Below are positions 11,401 through 23,400 of a stretch of DNA of 64,000 nt, piece by piece. The stretch covers positions 310,001 to 374,000 of the forward strand of contig JBAIAA010000097.1 in the NCBI GenBank assembly GCA_037893245.1, written 5' to 3'. How positions within the stretch are numbered: the first letter of the stretch is position 1; each line of letters opens with the position of its first letter. The notes beneath the pieces were generated by a model, which saw only the letters and a list, made by a program, of their open reading frames with translations, was not told the DNA's origin and did not search any database. Made by a program: the position numbers and the translations under genes. The stretch is from Crossaster papposus. Its lineage: Eukaryota; Echinodermata; Asteroidea; Velatida; Solasteridae.

Positions 11401-14400
11401 GAAATCTTAAAACTGTTGTTTTCGAATTTACCGGTTCCGGATCCAGCTGCATGAGCACGGCAAAGTTGGTCAGGTGATCACACGAGCACGTGGTGGAATT
11501 GGCGCCCTCAAAAGACACATTGCATCCTTCACCAGACCAGACGCCCTCATAGGTCTCGCTGGGAAATATAATCATGACATGGCACAGTCTACAAATATTA
11601 ACTGCTGTAAGTGGTGTAATAAAACTAGCCTCTCGAGGTAATCCATATACAGCGTTCTGTTTCTCGAAAATATGTCTCTCAAATATTTGTCATTATTACA
11701 GATCAATTTTGTCTATAAAAAGCTGTTTCCAAAAGGCAGCATTGGGAGATGAATTCGTCTTATATCAATCACTTACAAACTTATGTTAAATAAATTAGTC
11801 TGATGTGTTCACACCCGCACACGCCCGACTAATTGATTTAACATGTTGGTGCATTTGAATGTAATTTCAAGAAAACTTTAGGACAACCAGGAGCAAGATA
11901 AGAACACGTGGAGACAAATAAACAAATAAGAGTCAATAAACAACTGTAATTTGTACGTTTAATTTGGTGACAACTATTCGGGATAAATGGGTTTACTCGT
12001 TCATGCAGTGTTAATGTTGATACAACAATATTCATACAATGCACTTACTTGTCCTGAATCTGCCAAAACACACACGCCCTTTTTGCCTTTCCTTCGATGA
12101 CCTAAGGATGAAAACAATATCAAAGAAACCACAATAGTCCTGCCCATCTAAGACTGAATACGGCCGTCTTTTGAGATGCAGTTAAAGGTAGGATACACCA
12201 TTTGCAGATATCGATGTTTTTAACTACCAAATTATTAAGAAATATCTTACTTATTTAAAAGTAAATAATGATTCTTGGCATCCAGCAAAATGATTGCGCG
12301 AGATATCCTGTAATTGTTCCCATTTTTAAAATTAATTTTTCATTTACGCCGCACACCCACAAAACTTAATAAAAAAGCAATACATTTCATTTGTTTTAAA
12401 CAATACTAGATATGATTCAAGAATATTTTCCATGACGCGCACGATCTCGTAATCAACAAATTATCCATTGTCAACGTGCAAGGCAAATCCGTGACCGCGC
12501 ATCCAGAGTGATTACACATGGCTACGCAAGGCAAGCGTCCGTAGCCACTTTCCATAGACTTGTTTATTATTCCCAGACGTATCCAAGTATTCCGGTCGCA
12601 ACCAACTTGTTGCCCAAGAAGGCATCGGTCTAGACATGAAATCAAGTCAGAAATTAGTCGTTATAGTCCGCCTGCGCCACCGCGACTGACTGTATACATT
12701 TACCGCGCGAACCGCCCAGCAGCCGATTTCACGAACAAGTGCGTAGCTTGCGCCATTTTCAAAAGTGGCGTATTACGCAACAACAAAGTTGCGTAGCTCC
12801 GCTATTTCCTCACGGAGCATTTCACAAAACTTGGCGTAGATGCGCAACGTTTTAAACATTGTTTACGACGACTGTTTGCGTATAAGTGTGTTATCTATAC
12901 TATAACATCTATACTATAAAAGATGACAAATGCGCCATCTTGTCCCTGGGCGCCGCCATCTTGGAACGCAGGGCCGCGCCATCTTGGAACACAGGGCCGC
13001 GCCATCTTGGCGCGTGGTTGGCGCCATGTTGGCTTTTGGTCGGGCGACTCGTCGCCGCGCGTGTGTGCCGCCGGCGTCGGTGCGGCGGGGTGCCGGATCG
13101 TTCGCGACGGGGAATCCCCCGGGGAATAAGATTTAAAAGTGAGATTTAAAAGAAACGGACGTTACCGATAAACGCGTAATCGCTTTTCGATTGCCTGTCG
13201 ATGTCTGCGGGCCTTTTTGCGTGAACTATTGCGTTATTTTTGCATTGTCCTTGCCCGGAGTTCGGGGCCGAAGCCTTCCCGAAATCGTACTACCGTAACT
13301 CGGTTGCCAAATTGTTGGCTGTTTGCGATTAAGCGGCGGCTACATGCGTTACGCGAAGCCTTCGCAAATTGATTGTATCCGCCTTGCTTGCGCGGTGGCC
13401 GAGTTGGTGAAGAGTTTGTTTTTTCGCGATTGGGCGGCCCCGTCACGTGTTATTTGAGCTGGTGCCCCGATTTATACTTCCTTGGTTATTGCGGAGTAAA
13501 CATAATACCAGTTGAGCGCCGGCTTCGAATTCGTGCGCGTCTACCACGTTTCAGTCACAGCTTGGGAACGTTAAAAAATGATTTATTCCTTTCGTGTTGC
13601 GTTTTGGGCAAATTTCTTTACTTCACATTGTCGATACTTAAATATTACAACATTATGTGTCTAAAAACACTCCGAAACATATCGCTATTGCCTTAATTTC
13701 AACTTTGATCCCGCAAAAATGTCGCGAAATTGTAGGGCGATGGTGGATATGAATATGCAAATTTAGAAACGTGACTGCATTACGTCAGTTGAGGGCGCAC
13801 TGTCAGATGGCTGGCCTGTTGGGTTTTTTAATCAGGATTTTCACGATGATGTAAACTCAGAAATCCCGAAGTGGTTCGTATTGTTTCCCGTACGATTCCT
13901 GTTAAAAAATAACGAGACGCAGGCAGCATGCAAGCGAAGATGGACTGCCTATTGAGTATTATTAGTTCGAAAGTCGGGAAGTATTTTTACAAAGATTGTT
14001 TGTTATTCAGACTCGATGGTATTCTACGGAGCCCCTAAAGGGACATATGACGAATACAAATCACCGTTACGAAATAATTTGAGTATTTTATTTCGTGCAC
14101 TCAAAATAACTTATTTCGTGAGCTCGAAATGACTTCTTGCGCTCCAAGAATATCCGTTCGTGAGCTCGAAATAATTTCGTGCGCTCGAAATACTTTCTAG
14201 CTGGTACTCTACTCGCTAAGTTTCGCGATTTGTTTGTCATACAATCCATTATGTTTTTAAGACGTCAACAAGGGGTGCGTTCCACTTACGCGAACTGTTT
14301 GCGCGAACGTTCGCCAACGTTTTGAGTTGGCGTTAGGGGGAGTGGAACGATATTTTAAAAACTACGTTTTCAAAATGGCGGCGCCCGGTGAAAGTGACAT

Positions 14401-17400
14401 CGTTTGGTTCGCTGCTTTTTGTCCAACTCATTATTTTTCTTTAAAAGATCCCTGTGACTGCTCAAAACAATCCACCGTTTATAACGAAAAGTATAAAACG
14501 TAAATAAAAACCGTGAAAAGAACCCTGCCGTCTGCTAACCGCTTCGCCATCATTAAAATACGTCACTGGCCAACAGCGAACAGCTCGGAATGTCGTTCGT
14601 CGTTTTCGCTAACGTTGGCCAACATAATTGGCGCACATTGCGTTCCACTCACGCGAACAACGCTAACGTTGGCCAACGTTGGCAACGTTCGCTGGATTGG
14701 AACGCACCCCAGGTGTATCTATAAGTTATGATTTCACCCAGCTAGCAGGTGCCGCGCGAAGCGCGGCATCCTGCTAGTCTATACTATAATCTATACTATA
14801 AAAGATGACAAATGCGCCATCTTGTCCCTGGGCGCCGCCATCTTGGAACGCAGGGCCGCGCCATCTTGGAACACAGGGCCGCGCCATCTTGGCGCGTGGT
14901 TGGCGCCATGTTGGCTTTTGGTCGGGAGACTCGTCGCCGCGCGTGTGTGCCGCCGGCGTCGGTGCGGCGGGGTGCCGGATCGTTCGCGACGGGGAATCCC
15001 CCGGGGAATAAGATTTAAAAGTGAGATTTAAAAGAAACGGACGTTACCGATAAACGCGTAATCGCTTTTCGATTGCCTGTCGATGTCTGCGGGCTTTTTT
15101 GCGTGAACTATTGCGTTATTTTTGCATTGTCCTTGCCCGGAGTTCGGGCCGAAGCCTTCCCGAAATCGTACTACCGTAACTCGGTTGCCAAATTGTTGGC
15201 TGTTTGCGATTAAGCGGCGGCTACATGCGTTACGCGAAGCCTTCGCAAATTGATTGTATCCGCCTTGCTTGCGCGGTGGCCGAGTTGGTGCCGAGATTGT
15301 TTTTTCGCGATTGGGCGGCCCCGTCACGTGTTATTTGAGCTGGTGCCCCGATTTATACTTCCTTGGTTATTGCGGAGTAAACATAATACCAGTTGAGCGC
15401 CGGCTTCGAATTCGTGCGCGTCTACCACGTTTCAGTCACAGCTTGGGAACGTTAAAAAATGATTTATTCCTTTCGTGTTGCGTTTTGGGCAAATTTCTTT
15501 ACTTCACATTGTCGATACTTAAATATTACAACATTATGTGTCTAAAAACACTCCGAAACATATCGCTATTGCCTTAATTTCAACTTTGATCCCGCAAAAA
15601 TGTCGCGAAATTGTAGGGCGATGGTGGATATGAATATGCAAATTAGAAACGTGACTGCATTACGTCAGTTGAGGGCGCACTGTCAGATGGCCGGCCTGTT
15701 GGGTTTTTTAATCAGGATTTTCACGATGATGTAAACTCAGAAATCCCGAAGTGGTTCGTATTGTTTCCCGTACGATTCCTGTTAAAAAATAACGAGACGC
15801 AGGCAGCATGCAAGCGAAGATGGACTGCCTATTGAGTATTATTAGTTCGAAAGTCTGGAAGTATTTTTACAAAAATTGTTTGTTATTCAGACTCGATGGT
15901 ATTCTACGGAGCCCCTAAAGGGACATATGACGAATAAAAATCACCGTTACGAAATAATTTGAGTATTTTATTTCGTGCACTCAAAATAACTTATTTCGTG
16001 AGCTCGAAATGTTGTCGTGGCCACGAAATGACTTCTTGCGCTCCAAGAATATCCGTTCGTGAGCTCGAAATAATTTCGTGCGCTCGAAATACTTTCTAGC
16101 TGGTACTCTACTCGCTAAGTTTCGCGATTTGTTTGTCATACAATCCATTATGTTTTTAAGACGTCAACAAGGGGTGCGTTCCACTTACGCGAACTGTTTG
16201 CGCGAACGTTCGCCAACGTTTTGAGTTGGCGTTGCCGTCTGCTAACCGCTTCGCCATCATTAAAATACGTCACTGGCCAACAGCGAACAGCTCGGAATGT
16301 CGTTCGCCGTTTTCGCTAACGTTGGCCAACATAATTGGCGCACATTGCGTTCCACTCACGCGAACAACGCTAACGTTGGCCAACGTTGGCAACGTTTGCT
16401 GGAGTGGAACGCACCCCAGGTGTATCTATAAGTTACGATTTCACCCAGCTAGCAGGTGCCGCGCGAAGCGCGGCATCCTGCTAGTCTATACTATAAAAGA
16501 CGAAAAATGCGCCATCTTGTCCCTGGGCGCCGCCATCTTGGAACACAGGGCAGCGCCATCTTGGCGCGTGGTTGGCGCCATGTTGGAAAGGCGCGGCGCT
16601 TTTGGTCGGGCGACTCGTCGCTGCGCGTGTGTGCCACCGGCGTCGGTGCGGCGGGGTGCCGGATCGTTCGCGACGACGAAAGAAAAACTCATATTCGTCC
16701 CGTGGTCAGATTTGGGAGAAACATACGTTACTGATAAACGTGCGGTCGCTTTTCGATTGCTTGTTGATGTGTGTGGGCCTTTTTGCGTAAACTATTGCAT
16801 TATTTTTGCATTGTCCTTGCCCGGAGTTCGGGCCGAAGCCTTCCCGAAATCGTATACCGTAACTCGGTCGCCGAATTGTTGGCTGTTACGGCTACTGCGT
16901 TACGCGAAGCCTTCGCAAATTAATTGTATCCGCCTTGCTCGCTCGGTGGCCGAGTTGTTGCCGAGTTTGTTGTTCGTGATTGGGCGGCGCATACCTTGGT
17001 TATTGCGGAGTTTGAGCGCCAGCTTCGTTTTCGGCTTCGAATTCCGTGCGCGCCGACCACTTTCAGTCACAGTTTGGGAACGTAAAAAAAAGATTAATTC
17101 CTTTCGTGTTGCCTTTTGGACAAATTTCTCTCTTGCACACTGTCAATACTTAATATTACAACACTATCTCAGTAAAAACACTCCGAAACATATCGCTATT
17201 GTGCAAATGTTAACGTTCATCGTGCAAAAATGTGCAAAAATTGTATGGCGATCGTGGATATGAATATTCAATTTAGAAACGTGACTGCATTACGTCAGTT
17301 GAGGGCGCACTATCAGATGGCCGGTCTGTTGGTTTTTTTAATCATGATTTTAACGATGATGTAAATATCAGAAATCCCGAAATGGTTCGTATTGTTTCCC

Positions 17401-20400
17401 GTACGATTCCTGTTAAAAAATGACGAGACGCAGGCAGCATGCAAGCGAAGATGGACTGCCTATTGAGTATTATTAGTTCGGAAGTCGGGAAGTATTTTTA
17501 CAAATATTGTTTTTATTCAGAGTCCATGGTATTCTACGGAGCCCCTAAAGGGACATATGACGAATACAAATCACCGTTACGAAATAATTTGAGTTTTTAA
17601 TTTTGTGCACTCAAAATAACTTATTTCGAAATGACTTCGTGCGCTCCCAAAAAAATCTGTTCGTAAGCTCGAAATAATTTCGTGCGCTCAAAATAATTTC
17701 TAGCTGGTACTCTACTCGCTAAGTTTCGCGGTTTGTTTGTCATCGCTATTGCCTCAATGTTACCTTTGATCGTGCAAAAATGTCGCGAAATTGTATGGCG
17801 ATCGTGGATATGAATATGCAATTTAGAAACGTGACCGCAACCGTGAGTCAATGGTATCCTACGGAGCCCCTAAAGGGACATATGACGAATACAAATCACC
17901 GTGACGAAATCATTTGATTATTTCATTTTGTGCCCACGAAATCATTTCGTGCACTCGAAATAACTTATTCGTGAGCTCGAAATGATTTCGTGCGCTCAAA
18001 AACAATATTTTCGTGAGCTCGAAATTTTTTCGTGGACACGAAATGACTTCGTGCGCTCCCAAAAAATCTGTTCGTAAGCTCGAAATAATTTCGTGCGCTC
18101 AAAATAATTTCTAGCTGGTACTCTACTCGCTAAGTTTCGCGGTTTGTTTGTCATCGCTATTGCCTCAATGTTACCTTTGATCGTGCAAAAATGTCGCGAA
18201 ATTGTATGGCGATCGTGGATATGAATATTCAATTTAGAAACGTGACCGCAACCGTGAGTCAATGGTATCCTACGGAGCCCCTAAAGGGACATATGACGAA
18301 TACAAATCACCGTGACGAAATCATTTTATTATTTCATTTTGTGCCCACGAAATCATTTCGTGCACTCGAAATAACTTATTCGTGAGCTCGAAATGATTTC
18401 GTGCGCTCAAAAACAATATTTTCGTGAGCTCGAAATTTGTCTCTGTTTGTTTGTCATACAATCCATTATGTTTTTAGGACGTCAACAAGGTGTATCTATA
18501 AGTTACGATTCCACCCAGCTAGCGGGTGCCGCGCGAAGCGCGGCATTCCGCTAGTTTTACAAAAATCGTCGTTGTATCACCTTCGCCCGCCATTTTGAAA
18601 ATAGTTTTGTCCGACTTTCTGCGGAATCGTGCGGCAACGTTAACCATACTGTCACGGGTAACATAGTAATTTATTTACTTTAATCATACAGCTGTGAGTG
18701 TCTTTCGTTAACCTTTCGTAACGCGCGTCCGTACTTTTTTCAAAGTCGGTTGCATTTCGTGTGTAACCCCCATGCTGTTCGGTTTTATGGCTTTATATGT
18801 CAACACAGTACTTTCCCATAGTGTCTGAATATATTCGATCCCAGCTGGTGTTGTTGAATGGGGCAAGGCAACAATAGCATGAATAATTGCTTGGGTAGGT
18901 CTGGAAAACCCAGACTTGAAAGGCCCATTTATGTACACATAAGGGAATACTCGTGGGGCAGCACTTTGCTTTCAGGGCTGAGCCAAATCGAATAATTGAA
19001 TATTCGAATATTCGACCTTTCAATGGACCGATCCGGATTTGACCATAAGCCCCGCCCACCTTAGCAACGGCATGGCAACGCCATTACCTCGGTCAAGTTG
19101 CACACGCGTGAACATGTTTGTAAGTACAGTACATGTATGTATATGACGTACGTGTACATATGTACGTGTAGGCTAGGCGTAGAACACGTACAACGAAAAT
19201 ATTGATTTTAACTTTAGGCGGGGACAAAATTACTATCAGTAAGCTAGCGGGTGAACTAAAAGGATGACCATTATTTTAAGGAACGGTATGAACAGTACAT
19301 GGAGGATTGTTAAGTTGCAGTTGGAGGAAATGAAGCATATGCATGCATGTCAATTTATATGGACGGTGTAAATGTAAGTGTTGCTTGGTAAGTCACTACC
19401 GTACCGGTACTGGAATAAATCGCGTATTTTGTCACAACAGGATTAAACCATAGCCTAATTAATAGACTGCTATACATGTAGAGCATTACTATTAACTCTA
19501 CATACTTTAGGCCCCTATCCTACCTTAGACTGCACTGTCCTTGACCTTGTGGCTTGTTCCTTCTTGACATTCCCGCCGTTCACGTCACACGATCGAGTTC
19601 AACGGTAATTCTCATTTTCGAGATTTGTTTTGGAATTTAACAGAAATAAATGATGTCGTAATCCGAGTACCAGCGTGTTATTTACATATTTCATGACCAT
19701 TTCATGCATATTTTTGACAATTTTTAAAACTCCATACAGCCGTATTTTGATTGACAAATACGGTGCTTTTTCGTACCGAAGCCATTTGTTTGTGTACACG
19801 TTTGTAACCACATGTGATAGTTTGACCGAGCTAATGGCGGACCACGCCTGTAGCAACCGTTGCTAAGTTGCCTGAACAAAACTCGTAATCTTATTGGTCA
19901 ATGCGCGCGTAGTGATTGACAGGCCGGATCGGTCCATTGATCACAGCCTTATGCACAGCCTTACTGATCAAACATTCAAGAATTGCGCCCATTCTAGAAA
20001 AGCCCAGTGACGTCTTCATTGTTTCAGTTGATGGGGATAGTGAAGAATGCGGATTTATGTTTGCGTTTGACCATTGGACGGCCAACTACCGGTATTGAAA
20101 TGTACACGGGTCCAACAAGTGTTGTAATTTTCTCTGAATTTCTCTACAATTTGTCCCATTTGTTATTAGAACAGTCCCTAAAACCGTAGTATGTATTATT
20201 TGCTTGTCTAAGTGGGTTTCTCTTGGTACAAATCATGAAGAAATTACTGAGAAAATGAAAAAACTTTTGAAACCCTGTACATTTTCAATTGGCCGATTTC
20301 AAAAAAAATGTTCCAAGTCATACTATACTTGTGTTGACGTACTCATTGTGAATATGCATAGAGCCTGGGATGATAATTTTGGTCTACACCAACAAAAATT

Positions 20401-23400
20401 GTCGGATTTGATGACAACTTAAAAGTTGCAAATCCAGTAAAGTAAAATCTGTCACCAGTCATTAAAGCCTGGATTACATTTGGCCTGCGATTAGTCTACG
20501 GAGCCCGTATCCTGCCCGTATCCCTTTTTCCGTGCGGCCTCTGTGCGGAGGCAGGAGGCGGCCGTGAGATTTTCGTACGGATTCACGGGCTCCGCAGCCT
20601 TTACGATTTTGTTTCGCGAGAAGTTAAACAATTTTGAAAAAATCGTAAGCCCGTAGCCCGTATACATGTCGTAGGTGGCATTGCACAATTCCCGCACGGG
20701 CATCGCCCGGAGCCCTCGCACTGATTGTGCAGCAAACGTACGATTTTTCGGTGAACATGGGGGCAAACAAAATCGTACAGAGATTGTATAGACTCATGGG
20801 GCATTCGCACGGCCATTGCACAGCTATCGCAAGGTTGCTGCTCGCTGCCCGTGCAGTATCCGTGATATGGAGCAGTCATCCCGCGGCAACCTTTGCACGG
20901 AAGCTGCACGGGCTCCGTACGATTTCCGTGCGGAGGCTGCCAAGACTCCACGGCTACTGCATTCAAATTGCACGATTTCCGTACAATCTCCGAGCAGCCT
21001 CTGTACGGATTTGCCCCGGCCTGCCCCCGAGGGCCAATACAATAAATGGCACGATGCTCGTAGATAATGTAAACACAAACATCGTAGCCCGTAGCCTCCT
21101 ACGATGTCTACGAATAATCGTAGACTAATTTATCGTACGGCGCCCGGGGCAAATGTAATCCAGGCTTTACGGATATATCAGGCCGGTGCTTATCATCGGT
21201 TTCAGTATAAAGCATGAAACGACTGAGAATATTTATATTCCTCTGGATGGGGTGCTAGTCTAGTCGATCGCAGGTTACTCTCCATCTAATGCTGGTACCC
21301 ATTTACACTGCTGGGTGGAGAGAGGGAAGTGGAGATAGAGCGTATTGCCTAAGGAAACCACATAATGATCAGCAGCTGGTTTCGAACCCCTGACCCCGAT
21401 CACAAGTCACTAACCCTAACCACTAGGCCACACTTTGTGAAAATGCTTACCTGATTGTGAAGCAGTTCCAACGTGAATGGATTGTCGTGAAAGTCAAACG
21501 GTCCCTCGTCGGTGTCCGTCGGAGCAAGGGAGATGGACACGATGTCCGTGACCTGGATAACGTCACCGGCCCGGCTGGGGTCCAGCCCCGTGTCGTTGGT
21601 GATTGGTGGAGCCGGTGATGAGGACTTATCGGTTAGGCCTTTTGAAAGCACCACTGCCAAGGCAGCTTAGAGGTGAAGAAAGAAAACAACGCTAGAGGGG
21701 TCGAGATTGACACAAGGGTCCTGTGTCCAGAGTTACACCATCGGTAATTAACCACGAGCTCTGTGACGTCATGCTTCAACAGTCAACCCAACATATCCTA
21801 ATGTACCTAAGACCCACGTTACGTCACATGTGCGCTTTCCTATGTGATAGTCTGTCCCTACTTTGTCTGGCGTCCGACTTCGCTCCCATACAAATGTGCA
21901 TATGTAAACAAAGCCATTACGTCATTAGTTCCCAGGTCTATTATCTGTTATTTCGCCTCAAAGCCATAATTGTAAATGGTTCATATTTCAAGATATACCA
22001 GGAGTGTCTGACAGTTTGTGGCATAAGGTAGAAGGTGACAAACAGTTGTTTTCAACATATACCCCTTCTATATTAACACATTTAAGTCCAGTTCTGGGAG
22101 TAATCGAAATACGAACAGACAAACGGAGACACAGTGTGCAATGTGATATCTATATAAATGTTACAGAAATTTTAAACAACGCTAAGATTTAAATTACTAC
22201 CTCTGATGAATTATAATGTATTTGACCGCGCTGCAAGACAGTTCTTGCCAACGGTCGTAAACGCGTAGACTGTCAGTCGTGTGCAACAAAACGTGGTTAA
22301 AAAAGTAGCCTATGGGCAAAACGACGCGTCTAAAAATGGTTCCGTAACCGGGACCGCGCGAGTTCAATGCGCCTATCAGATTCGTAGTTCGTAAGTGACT
22401 ACGTCATAAATGCCCACTTCACACAGAGTACAATGTAACAATGGAAGCGCGCTACACTGTGCATTCAGCCAATGAGTGCGAGTAATCAGTGGTGCGTGGT
22501 CGGTTAGGACGTACCACAAAAATACGGATTCTGCTTTACATAGTATAGATAGATGGTCAATGTTACCTGATTTGCCGCCCAAGGCATGGCAGGGCAGCGA
22601 CAGCGAAACCCCCCGAGGGCCAACTTTGTCCCGATTTTCGTTCCCAGTTGGTGTCCCTGTGACATCTGTGGCACAAACAGAACAATCGAGCGATTCTGCA
22701 AGGAACAGAAACCAAGAACGAGTTTGAGAGAGGACCATTAGTCGACTTGCAGTCAATTTGTGTCATAGCTTAAAGTTAAAGGTGGAATATATCTTTGCAG
22801 CTATCCAAAAAGTATTTAGAGGAAAATATTGCCCATTGCCAGTGGTCCGGAATAAGCCACTAGAGCAACAACACACAACCACAAGACATGCAGAAACGTG
22901 AACGTTATTATCCTGTAGGAGCTAAAATATATCGTTTCAGCATATGCCAACAGTACAGCTATGTTGGCAAATCTTCGACGACATTGTCGTTTTATTTGGG
23001 GCGTTACGTTCGCAAGACCTATCATATGAGCGCAAGAACGTTCGCGTGAGTAGAACGCAAGCCAATGCGATGGGCAAAAACCAATAATGTTTGAAGAGAA
23101 CATTAGTGCTTATTACCAGACTCGGGAAGATCCATCGTTTCTCCGGGCCTCTGTCTACCACATCTCACAAGTAACTCCCGGGATAGTTGGTCTATTTTTC
23201 TGTTGGCATCCCATAAAGCTTTCAGCCTGTTCTCCTGACGAACAAAAAAGTAAAACAGGTGTAAAGGCAAGGGCCGGTGGAGGTTAGAACCGTTCCAGAT
23301 CCAAAGTTGTCCCGAGTACACGTAAGGGCTGTTTAGTTTCGTCTAACACTGTTCTCGAGACATCTGATTGTTGATGTTTGCTTTTCCAAGGCTTGTTTAA

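Noticed and set aside
13000..13140. CpG-rich promoter of a host gene
   Set aside because: The GC-rich block is repeated in all three Helentrons and belongs to the element, not to a host gene.
16226..17263. 345-codon open frame on the plus strand
   Set aside because: It lies across Helentron copies 2 and 3 and the nested MITE, and is open only because of the MITE's internal deletion. The same sequence is interrupted in copy 1, and no protein family is recognised.
21405..21425. Telomere-like CTAACCCTAACC
   Set aside because: Only two units, inside the SINE tRNA-derived head.
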